From: an uncultured Christensenella sp.
GTDB taxonomy: Bacteria; Bacillota; Clostridia; Christensenellales; Borkfalkiaceae
DNA length: 18,565 nucleotides
Direction: 5' to 3'
Assembly (NCBI GenBank): GCA_910578565.1
Contig: CAJTQF010000015.1
Location: forward strand, 1 to 18,565
Shown: in pieces, positions 1 through 7,303 of the stretch
Layout of the letters: each line of letters opens with the position of its first letter
How positions within the stretch are numbered: the first letter of the stretch is position 1
The notes under the pieces: generated by a model
What the model was told of the DNA's origin: nothing
Database searches by the model: none
What the model saw: the letters and a program-made list of their open reading frames with translations, nothing else
Made by a program: the position numbers and the translations under genes

Positions 1-28
1 AAAAAATCTGGCGTTAATTAACGCCAGA
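1..28 (-). terminator. Rho-independent terminator downstream of the lipoprotein gene
   Basis: Positions 7-28 form a perfect 22-bp inverted repeat (arms TCTGGCGTTAA and its complement) preceded on the plus strand by six A residues. Read on the minus strand, this is a hairpin followed by a T run. It lies about 120 nt past the stop of the minus-strand lipoprotein gene. The plus side has no T run, so it should act on minus-strand transcripts. Confidence 0.75.
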
Positions 29-146
29 CCGAAAAAGGTTTTGGACTTTAAAAAACCCGTTGATTTATTTAACTTTTTCTTATCTATGTGTTGCTCTTAG
101 TTTGACAATTCAATTTATTTATATTATTTATCACGTAATTAAATTT

Positions 147-620
147 TTACGAAATTTCTTTTATCTCAACCGAGTCAATGTCCAAATTATCAAGTTTAAT
201 TACAAACCAGCGTTGGTACGGTAAAGACGCGTCCCCTGTTCCTGATTTGGTTTCCATTTTATAATTTATGCTTAAGACACGGTTATCGGCATTTAGTCCC
301 GAAAGATAATATTTTCTATGATAAATAGTTGTAAAAGTATATACAACCAACATTTGTTTTTCAAAGTCAATGTTTAACTCATCTATATCTGATAAAAGAA
401 TTTCATCATATTTTTCTTGTGTGTCTATTATAAATGTTCTTGATTCAGGATATGAACCGTTTGCGTTTAAACCTTTTGTTGGGTTATCGTCGGCAAACTC
501 GTCTTTTACCCATTCCCGGGCATTGTCGGATAAAGACGCGTTATATTTATTTTCTGTACATCCGGTCAAGGTTAACAAGGCTATTAAAAAGATCGCTGTT
601 AAAACTAAAAATTTTTTCAT
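147..620 (-). CDS. Small secreted lipoprotein of unknown function, PrcB-like tail
   Basis: Predicted 157-aa lipoprotein. I chose the ATG at 620 (MKKFLVLTAIF) because an AGAGAG element sits just upstream; a TTG 15 nt further up would add only MQESF. Residues 1-20 form a lipoprotein signal peptide (KK, hydrophobic core, lipobox L18-T19-G20-C21), so the mature protein should be acylated on Cys21 and anchored outside the membrane. The mature part is polar, with no further membrane span. Its second half (DFEKQMLVVYTF, then alternating strands, ending WFVIKLDN) resembles the rhythm of PrcB-type C-terminal domains, but this is a weak pattern match and no catalytic residues are recognised. It is monocistronic: its promoter is at 660-688 and a minus-strand terminator lies at 7-28. 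The gene is AT-rich compared with the conserved genes nearby, which may mean it is accessory. The lipoprotein call is firm; the function is unknown. Confidence 0.8.
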   Translation of the reverse strand: MKKFLVLTAIFLIALLTLTGCTENKYNASLSDNAREWVKDEFADDNPTKGLNANGSYPESRTFIIDTQEKYDEILLSDIDELNIDFEKQMLVVYTFTTIYHRKYYLSGLNADNRVLSINYKMETKSGTGDASLPYQRWFVIKLDNLDIDSVEIKEIS

Positions 621-659
621 AAAACTCTCTTGCAAAAATATTTTATTTGCGTTGAAATT

Positions 660-688
660 ATTTTACCACGGATAATTTAACCAGTCAA
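660..688 (-). promoter_or_regulatory. Promoter of the lipoprotein gene
   Basis: On the minus strand, TTGACT (683-688) and TAAAAT (660-665) are separated by 17 bp, with a TG extension one base before the -10. The predicted start of transcription lies about 30 nt before the ATG at 620. Confidence 0.65.
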
Positions 689-703
689 TATCTTTTTAAA
701 AAA

Positions 704-737
704 TAAAAGCGTGTACGGAAAACATACACGCTTTTTT
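704..737 (-). terminator. Terminator of rpmB (bidirectional shape)
   Basis: An 11-bp stem (705-715 with 725-735, arm AAAAGCGTGTA) encloses a 9-nt loop. A-rich sequence flanks one side and a T run (732-737) the other, so it could stop transcription on either strand. It lies just past the rpmB stop at 751 and before the promoter of the lipoprotein gene. Confidence 0.85.
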
Positions 738-750
738 GTGCGATAAAAAT

Positions 751-933
751 TTACGCCCTTTCAACCGATTTAAGGCATCTGGTGCAAACGTAATCGTTGA
801 CGGTTTTGCCTTCTTTGACATAAGAAACTTTTTGAACGTTGGCTTTAAACGTTCTTCTGGTTCTTCTCTTTGAATGGCTGACGTTGTTACCCGTCGTTTG
901 TCCCTTTCCGCAAACGCTGCAAACTCTTGACAT
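751..933 (-). CDS. rpmB: 50S ribosomal protein L28
   Basis: A 60-aa L28 protein of the large ribosomal subunit. The ATG at 933 (MSRVCSVCGKG) is preferred: GGAGG at 943-947 is 9 nt away, whereas the in-frame ATG at 939 would be only 3 nt from it. The N-terminal motif CxxCGKG, the stretch SHSKRRTRRTF, and a second CxxC near the C terminus identify the family. Cys5/Cys8 and Cys50/Cys53 form the zinc-binding (C+) version of L28, as opposed to the zinc-free form used under zinc shortage in some bacteria. The gene is divergent from asp23/fakA, as in Bacillus. It has its own promoter (1016-1044), a roughly 75-nt leader and a terminator at 704-737. Confidence 0.97.
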   Translation of the reverse strand: MSRVCSVCGKGQTTGNNVSHSKRRTRRTFKANVQKVSYVKEGKTVNDYVCTRCLKSVERA

Positions 934-1015
934 ATTCATACACCTCCGTGGGTTAATCGTTTTAAGGCTTGGATAAAAGCCGAAAATAAAGCCGTTTTTC
1001 AAAGCGACCTTACAT

Positions 1016-1044
1016 AATATAACACGCGCACGGCAAAAAATCAA
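1016..1044 (-). promoter_or_regulatory. Promoter of rpmB
   Basis: On the minus strand, TTGATT (1039-1044) and TATATT (1016-1021) have a 17-bp spacer. The leader from about 1009 to 934 contains one small hairpin (GGCTT/AAGCC around 967-982) and nothing else that I recognise. Confidence 0.65.
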
Positions 1045-1136
1045 TCAAAAACGGCGAAAAAGATTAATTTTTTTTATTTTTTCCAAAATAATTTCAGGGA
1101 AAACATTTCAATTAAAGATAAAGATATAAAATATTC

Positions 1137-1165
1137 TTGCAAAAAAGCGTAAAATAGTTTACAAT
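1137..1165 (+). promoter_or_regulatory. Promoter of the asp23-fakA transcript
   Basis: TTGCAA (1137-1142), 17-bp spacer, TACAAT (1160-1165). Transcription should begin near 1172, about 15 nt before the asp23 ATG. No terminator is seen between asp23 and fakA, so this promoter probably serves both genes, and perhaps recG. Confidence 0.7.
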
Positions 1166-1186
1166 ACTGGAAAGACGGGAGATGTT

Positions 1187-1534
1187 ATGTCAGTAAATAC
1201 AAGCAACGTATACGGTAAAATTTCAATATCCGACGCAGCGATCAGCAAAGTGGCTAAAAACGCGGCGCTGGAATGTTACGGTATCGTCGATACGGTTTCC
1301 CGCAGATTTTCCGATTCTTTTTCCGAACTCAGAAAAAAGCAGACGGGAAAGGGAATAAAAGTGGTAACTTCGGGCGACAGGATTTTTATCGACGTCTACG
1401 TTATTATAAAATACGGCGTATCTATCAACGCCGTTGCGGAATCTCTTAAAGAAGGGGTAAAGTACAAAGTTGAAAAGTTCACGGGGATGATTGTTGATAC
1501 CGTGAACGTGAATATCATAGGGGTAAAGCTGTAA
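1187..1534 (+). CDS. Asp23/Gls24 family protein (YloU-like)
   Basis: A 115-aa cytoplasmic protein of the Asp23/Gls24 (formerly DUF322) family. The N-terminal GKISISDAAISKVAKNAAL and the following EC-YGIV stretch are characteristic, as is the alternating strand pattern IKVVTSGDRIFIDVYVIIKYG. It has no signal peptide or membrane span. Family members act at the cell envelope: Asp23 in Staphylococcus aureus is membrane-associated and linked to envelope stress. The molecular role of the YloU branch is not settled. GGGAGA lies 4 nt before the ATG. Its place directly upstream of fakA is strongly conserved in Firmicutes and suggests a shared envelope-lipid role, which is inference. Confidence 0.92.
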   Translation: MSVNTSNVYGKISISDAAISKVAKNAALECYGIVDTVSRRFSDSFSELRKKQTGKGIKVVTSGDRIFIDVYVIIKYGVSINAVAESLKEGVKYKVEKFTGMIVDTVNVNIIGVKL

Positions 1535-1620
1535 TACGGCTTTACCTTGCTTTTGTGTTTACTACTATATTTTCGGTAAAACCTACGTAAGATATTTTAA
1601 CGGACTAAATTAGGAGTGTT

Positions 1621-3276
1621 ATGCAAAAAACCATCAACAGCACCGAATTCAGAAAAATGGTTGCAAGCGGTGCGAGAATGCTTGAAATAAACAGGGCGAA
1701 AGTTGACGCGCTTAACGTATTCCCCGTACCGGACGGAGACACCGGTACGAATATGTCGCTTACTATGCAGTCTGCGATAAGGGAAATGAACTCTTGCTCG
1801 TCAAACCGTTTTCAGGAAATATGCGACGCGGTTTCAAAGGGCGCGTTAAAGGGTGCGCGCGGAAATTCCGGCGTTATATCGTCACAGATATTCAGGGGAA
1901 TTTGTTCCGTATTAAAGGACACAAAGGACTCTTTCGATACAAAAACTTTTTCAAAGGCGCTTGAAGCGGGCACAAAAGTTGCCTACGCCGCGGTATCCAT
2001 TCCCAAGGAAGGAACTATTTTAACCGTCGTAAGAATGATGAGCGAAGCGTCGTCGAAACTTGCGGGCAAACACAAGGACTTTGTTGAGTATTTAACCGCG
2101 CTTATAGAAGTGGGCGACGAAGCTCTCGCCCGCACGCCCGAACTTCTGCCCGTGCTGAAAAAGGCTGGCGTCGTAGACTCGGGCGGGGTCGGTCTTATGA
2201 CCATAATGCGCGGATTTTTAGCGGCGATAACCGGCGAAGAAATAGACGCGGACTCCATTCCCACCGAATCGCAGGACCTTTCAAAGGGCGGCTCTGCCGA
2301 TTTCGGAGATAATTCAGATATAATAAATCTCGACCTGGGCGATATCGAATTTGCCTACTGTACGGAATTTTTCATTATACATTTAAAACAGATGACCACC
2401 CTTGCCGATATAGACAGGCTGAAAGAAAAACTTATGGGCATAGGCGACTCGGTCATATGTATAGGCGATCTGGAACTTGTGAAAGTACACGTCCACACCA
2501 ATACGCCCGGCGTTGCGCTGAGTTACGCGCTCGAACTGGGCGAGCTGGACAGACTCAAAATCGAAAATATGCTTGAAGAAAACCGCGCGCTCAAAGCCAA
2601 GCTGGAAGCCGAAAAGAAAGAAATGGGTATGCTTGCAATCTGCGCGGGACAGGGACTTGCGGACATCTTCAAGGATTTGCTCTGCGACAGGGTAATAGAA
2701 GGCGGTCAGACAATGAACCCTTCCGCTCAGGACATTGCGGACGCGGTGCAGAAGATAAACGCTTCAAACGTATTCGTGTTCCCCAACAACTCCAACGTAA
2801 TTCTTGCGGCGGAACAGGCGAAAGACCTTGTTTCAAACCGCACAATCCACGTTATCCCCACCAAAAACGTGCCGCAGGGCTTTGCGGCGGCGCTGGCGTT
2901 CAACTCGGACGGCACAGTGCCTGAAAACAAGACGAATATGACCCACGCTATAGACAACGTGGCTTCCGGTCAGGTGACTTACGCGGTAAGAAACACCACT
3001 ATGAACGGCTTCAAACTTAAAGAAGGCGACATTATCGGTCTTGACAATAAACGTATTCTTGCAAAGGGCGAGAGCATAGAAGAAACTACCCTTGCGCTCA
3101 TCAAGGCGTTGAAGAACGACGAGCATGAAATTATAACCCTTTACTACGGCGAAGGCGTGAGCGAAGAAGAAGCCGCCGCGCTTACGGAAAAGGTTACCGA
3201 ACAGTATCCCGACTGTGACGTGGACTGTCATTGCGGCGGTCAGCCGGTTTACTACTATATGGTATCTTTGGAGTAG
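1621..3276 (+). CDS. fakA: Fatty acid kinase, ATP-binding subunit (FakA/YloV, DAK2 family)
   Basis: A 551-aa protein that, with an acyl-binding FakB (DegV) partner, phosphorylates exogenous fatty acids to acyl-phosphate for phospholipid synthesis. The N-terminal DhaL-like kinase domain (about 1-205) has the metal/ATP motif NVFPVPDGDTGTN at 32-44 (Asp38, Asp40), GARGNSG at 78-84 and DSGGVGL at 186-192. The middle domain (about 240-330) has YCTEF (Cys247) and VHVHT (His290, His292), matching Cys/His residues reported to hold zinc in S. aureus FakA. The C-terminal domain (about 335-551) resembles a FakB-like fold and ends MVSLE. AGGAG stands 4 nt before the ATG. Length is standard for FakA. No fakB is seen in this window, so its partner must lie elsewhere. 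It follows asp23 after 86 nt with no terminator. Confidence 0.96.
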   Translation: MQKTINSTEFRKMVASGARMLEINRAKVDALNVFPVPDGDTGTNMSLTMQSAIREMNSCSSNRFQEICDAVSKGALKGARGNSGVISSQIFRGICSVLKDTKDSFDTKTFSKALEAGTKVAYAAVSIPKEGTILTVVRMMSEASSKLAGKHKDFVEYLTALIEVGDEALARTPELLPVLKKAGVVDSGGVGLMTIMRGFLAAITGEEIDADSIPTESQDLSKGGSADFGDNSDIINLDLGDIEFAYCTEFFIIHLKQMTTLADIDRLKEKLMGIGDSVICIGDLELVKVHVHTNTPGVALSYALELGELDRLKIENMLEENRALKAKLEAEKKEMGMLAICAGQGLADIFKDLLCDRVIEGGQTMNPSAQDIADAVQKINASNVFVFPNNSNVILAAEQAKDLVSNRTIHVIPTKNVPQGFAAALAFNSDGTVPENKTNMTHAIDNVASGQVTYAVRNTTMNGFKLKEGDIIGLDNKRILAKGESIEETTLALIKALKNDEHEIITLYYGEGVSEEEAAALTEKVTEQYPDCDVDCHCGGQPVYYYMVSLE

Positions 3277-3314
3277 TTCACGGAAATTTCAGATGTAAAT
3301 ATTCAAATATAACA

Positions 3315-3381
3315 GTTAAAGCAAAGGGAGGTTTAGCCTCCCTTAAATTTAACCGTTGAACGGAGCGGCGGTTTACCGCCG
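3315..3381 (+). repeat. Two tandem hairpins between fakA and recG
   Basis: The first hairpin pairs AAGGGAGG (3324-3331) with CCTCCCTT (3337-3344) around a 5-nt loop; GTTAAA/TTTAAC (3315-3320, 3348-3353) lengthens it. The second pairs CGGCGG (3366-3371) with CCGCCG (3376-3381) around a TTTA loop. Neither is followed by a T run, so simple termination is unlikely. They may be mRNA-stability or attenuation elements in front of recG. Confidence 0.6.
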
Positions 3382-3417
3382 TCGCCGTATTAAGACACAC
3401 GGTTAAGCGGAACGTTT

Positions 3418-5424
3418 ATGCAGCTTACAGATTTAAAGTTCGTTTCGGAAAAGCGTGAAAAGGACTTAAACAAACTTAATATATATACTGTGGAAGACCT
3501 TGTCCGCCATTTTCCGCGCGACTATCTCGACCTTACCAAACAGTCGCTTTTAAAGGACGCTTACCACAACGACTACGTTTTGGTTGCGTGCGAAGTTCTG
3601 ACGGTGGAAGTTAACCGTCACTCCCGCCGCCCTTACGTAAAAGCGGGTTGCCGTCAGGGCAACTATTTTTTCAGCGCGCTGTGGTTTAACCAGATGTACG
3701 TCGCCGAAAAACTGGGCAGGGGTGAATTTCTGTTTTACGGCAGGGTGAACAACCGCGACGGAATGGGCTGCACAATGTTCAACCCGCAGTTCGAACGCGC
3801 GGACAGAAACGCCAATTTAAAAGGCATAATTCCCGTCTATCCGCTCAGCGGCGCGCTTACGCAGGGCATAGTGCGCGTTGCGGTAAGGCAGGCGTTGCAA
3901 AGGGTGGAAATAGTAAGCAATATACCCGCAGTGCTGCAAAAAAAATACAATCTTCCGCCTTTGAAGGAAGCGTACCGCAAAGTACATAATCCGCAGAACA
4001 AAAAGGAAGCGGAGCAGGGCGCCGCGCGCATTGCGCTGGAAGAATATTTTTTGCTTATTTCGGCGTTCAAAGTAATAAAGGGCGGGCGGGACGACGCGCG
4101 TCTCAACCGCTATTTTGCAACCCGCGAAGATTTAAACGGCTTTATTTCCCGCTTCCCGTTCACGTTTACCGCGGGACAAACCGCCGCGGTTGAAGATATT
4201 TTCGAAAACCTTAACTCGCCGCACGTTATGAACAGACTTTTGCAGGGCGACGTGGGAAGCGGCAAAACCGCCGTGGCGCTTGCGGGAATTTTTATGGCTG
4301 TAAAATCGGGTTATCAGGCGGCTATGATTGCGCCCACGGAAGTGCTTGCCCGCCAGAACGCGGCTCTCATAAAAAAATATTTTCCCGATTACGAAACGTG
4401 CGCCCTGACCGGTTCTACGCCCGCCGCGGAAAAGAAAGAGATAAAAAAGAAACTTGCAAGCGGCGCAATAGGCATAGTCTGCGGTACGCACGCGGTTATT
4501 CAGCAGGACGTCGCTTTCAGAAAGCTGGCTTTCGTTGTGTGTGACGAACAGCACCGCTTCGGCGTAGCGCAACGCGCTTCGCTTTCGGGCAAAGGGGATG
4601 GATGCGACGTTTTAATTATGTCCGCAACCCCCATTCCGCGCACGCTGTCGCTGATTTTTTACGGCGATCTGGATATTACCACTATTAAGGACAAACCCGC
4701 GTCGAGACAGGAAATTACAACGTCGATAGTGTTGCCGCACAGGTACGAAGATATGTACAGGTATGTTTCGGGATGCGCAAAGCAGGGTGAGCAGACCTAC
4801 TTCGTCTGTCCCAAGATAGAAGGCGACGACGAAGGCACGGTTATGTCGGTTACCGAGCTTTACGAAGAACTGCGCGCAAAAATGCCGTCGGTGAAAATTG
4901 CCCTTCTGCACGGCAAAATGAAAGACAGTGTAAAAAACGACGTGATGGCGGCGTTCAAGGCAAAGGAGTACGACTGCCTTGTTTCCACTACGGTCATCGA
5001 AGTGGGCGTGGACGTGCCCGACGCGACGACTATGATAATTTACAATGCCGAAAGGTTCGGGCTTTCACAGTTGCACCAGTTGCGCGGCAGGGTGGGCAGG
5101 GGCGATAAAAAGAGCTACTGTTTCCTGTTGCCCGGCGTCGATACCGAAGAAGCGGCGGCAAGGCTTTCGGTCATAAAAAACAGTTCGGACGGATTTGAAA
5201 TTGCCGAAGCCGACCTTAAACTGCGCGGCGGCGGCGACTTTATGGGCACCCGCCAGAGCGGCAGGGTTCTCAGCGAAATCAACAAACTGCGCTTCCCCGT
5301 GTCCGTGGTATTTACCGCCAAAGCTATTTCGGACGAAGCGTTTTCCGGCATATTCGACGTAAGACAGTTGACGGCTATTGCCGCGCAGAAATACGAAAGC
5401 CTGAAAGACGTAATTTTAAATTAA
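3418..5424 (+). CDS. recG: ATP-dependent DNA helicase RecG
   Basis: A 668-aa RecG, which remodels stalled replication forks and branched recombination intermediates. The N-terminal wedge/OB part (about 1-240) is followed by helicase domain 1 with Walker A GDVGSGKT (277-284), DEQHRFGV (376-383) and SATPIPRTL (402-410). Helicase domain 2 has VIEVGVDVPDAT and QLHQLRGRVGRG (551-562). RecG hallmarks (the DEQH box followed by RFGV, PRTLSLIFYGDLD) separate it from Mfd and PriA. The length is close to Bacillus RecG (682), so the gene is intact. The start at 3418 has a poor ribosome binding site (AAGCGGAACG) and sits after two tandem hairpins, hinting at low or controlled translation. The order fakA then recG matches the Bacillus neighbourhood without the intervening sdaAB/sdaAA genes. 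Confidence 0.97.
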   Translation: MQLTDLKFVSEKREKDLNKLNIYTVEDLVRHFPRDYLDLTKQSLLKDAYHNDYVLVACEVLTVEVNRHSRRPYVKAGCRQGNYFFSALWFNQMYVAEKLGRGEFLFYGRVNNRDGMGCTMFNPQFERADRNANLKGIIPVYPLSGALTQGIVRVAVRQALQRVEIVSNIPAVLQKKYNLPPLKEAYRKVHNPQNKKEAEQGAARIALEEYFLLISAFKVIKGGRDDARLNRYFATREDLNGFISRFPFTFTAGQTAAVEDIFENLNSPHVMNRLLQGDVGSGKTAVALAGIFMAVKSGYQAAMIAPTEVLARQNAALIKKYFPDYETCALTGSTPAAEKKEIKKKLASGAIGIVCGTHAVIQQDVAFRKLAFVVCDEQHRFGVAQRASLSGKGDGCDVLIMSATPIPRTLSLIFYGDLDITTIKDKPASRQEITTSIVLPHRYEDMYRYVSGCAKQGEQTYFVCPKIEGDDEGTVMSVTELYEELRAKMPSVKIALLHGKMKDSVKNDVMAAFKAKEYDCLVSTTVIEVGVDVPDATTMIIYNAERFGLSQLHQLRGRVGRGDKKSYCFLLPGVDTEEAAARLSVIKNSSDGFEIAEADLKLRGGGDFMGTRQSGRVLSEINKLRFPVSVVFTAKAISDEAFSGIFDVRQLTAIAAQKYESLKDVILN

Positions 5425-5427
5425 CGG

Positions 5428-5945
5428 GCGATTATAAGCGAAACCGCGATACAGTGGATAGAATATGTTGTATTCTCCGGAACGGCGTATATAATTGCTA
5501 CGGTACATAGAGCGTTCAAGGCTGAGAAACCGGGATAAAGCCAACCCGAACCGCTTTTCAGTTAAACTGCCTTTGGCTTTTGTGTTCGTAGTGCTTGCGT
5601 GTTTTGTGATATTCACCGCCGTAACCGTATTTTTAAATCTTCAGATTTTTACTGAACCGTAGTCGGTCAATCTGTTTACGAAGATATTTTTAAAGATAAT
5701 GATGATTGCTCTCGCCTTGACAAGTCTTCTCTGCATTTCATTTTCTGCGCAGGAAGACAGAAGTTGCCGGCGGCGAGACAAAGGTTACGCCCGCGTTCAG
5801 CGCAAAGTGATTACCGTTTACAGGAATTCCACTGTTCAGGCTTGTTTGCCGACCGGCTGGACGGGTCGGGTGCGGATTTTTTTAAAATCCGAAAGGAGTT
5901 ATTAAGAAAAAGCGATTTATTCCCGCAATTTCATATTTCCTTTAA
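5428..5945 (+). pseudogene. Decayed membrane-protein gene region between recG and rpsL
   Basis: No intact gene is convincing here, but plus-strand reading frames carry protein-like pieces. Frame of recG: from 5428 to a TAA at 5536-5538, with IEYVVFSGTAYIIATV resembling a membrane segment. Next frame: an open stretch 5495-5662 with a clear hydrophobic helix LPLAFVFVVLACFVIFTAV, ended by TAG at 5660. Same frame after that TAG: IMMIALALTSLLCISFSA, open to a TAA at 5903-5905. In another frame around 5750-5806: KTEVAGGETKVTPAFSAK. At 5892-5898 a perfect AAAGGAG is followed by codons reading KKKRFIPAISYFL, the look of a signal-peptide start, but AAG stands at 5904-5906 where an ATG would fit. This pattern suits one or two former genes broken by frameshifts and stops. 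The family is not recognised. Confidence 0.45.
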
Positions 5946-5970
5946 AATTCCGGCAAACCCGATAAATTGT

Positions 5971-5999
5971 TTGACAACAATGTAAATATTTGTTAAAAT
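5971..5999 (+). promoter_or_regulatory. Promoter of the str operon (rpsL-rpsG-fusA)
   Basis: TTGACA (5971-5976), 17-bp spacer, TAAAAT (5994-5999), with TG at 5991-5992 making an extended -10. This is one of the strongest promoters in the window, as expected for ribosomal-protein and EF-G expression. It replaces read-through from rpoBC, which is absent here. Confidence 0.85.
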
Positions 6000-6003
6000 C
6001 GTT

Positions 6004-6116
6004 TAGCACGCTTATTATAGGCGTGCTATACCGTTTTATTTAATATTGCTTTTCCCCCTCCGCATTTAAGGGTATGCGGTGAGAGAAATATATTCCACAG
6101 ACCGCCGTTTGCGGTC
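6004..6116 (+). promoter_or_regulatory. Structured 5' leader of rpsL (three hairpins)
   Basis: The ~130-nt leader holds TAGCACGC/GCGTGCTA (6004-6011, 6021-6028), CCGCAT/ATGCGG (6060-6065, 6074-6079) and GACCGC/GCGGTC (6100-6105, 6111-6116). The first stem begins at about the transcription start and is followed by a loose T-rich stretch. The last stem ends 9 nt before the AAGGAGG of rpsL. A regulatory role is inferred; no known riboswitch was recognised. Confidence 0.5.
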
Positions 6117-6138
6117 AAGTAAAACAAGGAGGATTACA

Positions 6139-6510
6139 ATGCCCACAATCAACCAGCTTATAAGAAAAGGCAGGGAAAGACAGATTGACAAATCAAAGTC
6201 GCCCATTCTGGACAACTGTCCCCAGAAGCGCGGCGTTTGCCTTTCGGTTACGACCACTACGCCTAAAAAGCCCAACTCGGCTATAAGAAAGATTGCAAGA
6301 GTAAGACTGACCAACAAGCAGGAAGGTACCGTTTACATTCCCGGCGAAGGTCACAACTTGCAGGAGCACTCGTCCGTACTCATCAGGGGCGGAAGAGTTA
6401 AAGATTTGCCCGGCGTGCGTTATCATATTATCCGCGGCGCGCTGGATACGGCAGGCGTTTCGAAGAGAATGCAGTCTCGCTCTCTTTACGGCGCTAAAAA
6501 GCCTAAGTAA
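6139..6510 (+). CDS. rpsL: 30S ribosomal protein S12
   Basis: A 123-aa S12, a decoding-centre protein of the small subunit. The start MPTINQLIRKGR at 6139 follows a strong AAGGAGG (6125-6131); the frame is open upstream, but that extension is leader RNA. The diagnostic motif TPKKPNSAIRK (41-51) is present, as are VRLTNKQEGTVYIPGEGHNLQEHS and VKDLPGVRYH. Lys43, Lys88 and Pro91, where streptomycin-resistance substitutions usually fall, have wild-type residues, so no resistance allele is seen. First gene of the str operon; the usual upstream rpoB/rpoC are replaced by a decayed region. Confidence 0.98.
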   Translation: MPTINQLIRKGRERQIDKSKSPILDNCPQKRGVCLSVTTTTPKKPNSAIRKIARVRLTNKQEGTVYIPGEGHNLQEHSSVLIRGGRVKDLPGVRYHIIRGALDTAGVSKRMQSRSLYGAKKPK

Positions 6511-6797
6511 TTAAACGCATAACTGCGTTGCCCTACTTGTTTTCGGAATATATTACCCTTACCGATAAAAGTAGGCAGTATTTGCGCATTCGCGCAGAGA
6601 AGATTTGCTACCGCGTCGTTTTATGCGGCAAGCAATAGCTTATTTAAGGTAAACCCTTAAAAACAAAAAAATAAAAAATAATTTGCGTCGGAAAACGCAG
6701 GCTTGGATTTATTTCAGGCGTTTGGCGTTTTCGCGGCAAAAGCAATTCCGCGGCGCCACCGCGTGCGGGATTGCCGCGAAATTTAAAGGAGGATTTT
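6511..6797 (+). promoter_or_regulatory. Long structured rpsL-rpsG spacer, candidate S7 control region
   Basis: This 287-nt gap has no gene but several inverted repeats: AACGCA/TGCGTT (6514-6529); CCTACTT/AAGTAGG (6532-6538, 6568-6574), with CGG/CCG inside; TTGC..CCGC/GCGG..GCAA (6605-6635); and, just before the rpsG ribosome binding site, an 11-bp perfect stem TTTCGCGGCAA/TTGCCGCGAAA (6729-6739, 6771-6781) enclosing CGCGG/CCGCG (6749-6753, 6759-6763). In E. coli, S7 binds the rpsL-rpsG spacer to repress translation, so a comparable role is plausible. No good internal promoter was found. Confidence 0.5.
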
Positions 6798-7268
6798 ATG
6801 CCCAGAAGAGGCGGCGTTCCCAAGAGGGACGTATTACCCGATCCCGTGTACGGCAGCAAGGTTGTAACAAAACTTGTCAACCAGATAATGTACGACGGCA
6901 AGCGCGGTACTGCACAGAACATCGTTTACGATGCTTTTAAGATAATGAGTGAAAAATTGGGACAGGACCCCATGGAAATTTTCAACCAGGCAATGAACAA
7001 CATCATGCCCGTATTGGAAGTTAAGGCAAGGCGCGTAGGCGGCGCGAACTATCAGGTTCCCATCGAAATCAGACCCGACAGGCGTCAGACCCTTGCAATC
7101 CGTTGGCTGGTCATCTCTACCCGCAAGAGAAGCGAGCGCGAAATGGCGCAAAAACTTGCGGCTGAACTTATGGACGCGTACAACAACACCGGCGGTGCGG
7201 TCAAGAAAAAGGAAGACACGCACAGAATGGCAGAAGCAAATAAGGCGTTTGCACATTTCAGATTCTGA
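6798..7268 (+). CDS. rpsG: 30S ribosomal protein S7
   Basis: A 156-aa S7, the primary 16S-binding protein that nucleates the 30S head. The start MPRRGGVPKRDVLPDP at 6798 follows AAAGGAGG (6785-6792); a TTG 27 nt upstream in frame lies inside the leader stem and is rejected. The family signature VLEVKARRVGGANYQVPIEIRPDRR is intact, followed by the C-terminal helix region KKKEDTHRMAEANKAFAHFRF. Standard length. Second gene of the str operon, 287 nt after rpsL and 35 nt before fusA. The hairpin directly upstream may let S7 control its own translation (inference). Confidence 0.98.
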   Translation: MPRRGGVPKRDVLPDPVYGSKVVTKLVNQIMYDGKRGTAQNIVYDAFKIMSEKLGQDPMEIFNQAMNNIMPVLEVKARRVGGANYQVPIEIRPDRRQTLAIRWLVISTRKRSEREMAQKLAAELMDAYNNTGGAVKKKEDTHRMAEANKAFAHFRF

Positions 7269-7303
7269 GTTGCTGTTGGATTGTGTTTTAGGAGATTAAG
7301 AAT

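Noticed and set aside
102..130. A TTGACA with a TATTTA 17 bp downstream on the plus strand, pointing into the 3' end of the lipoprotein gene.
   Set aside because: The -10 is poor and the region is very AT-rich, so chance is likely; no plus-strand gene follows.
5416..5616. A 66-codon minus-strand frame overlapping the recG end.
   Set aside because: No SD or promoter, and the plus strand of the same stretch carries more protein-like membrane segments.
6139..6510. Possible streptomycin-resistance allele in rpsL.
   Set aside because: Residues 43, 88 and 91 are the usual Lys, Lys and Pro.
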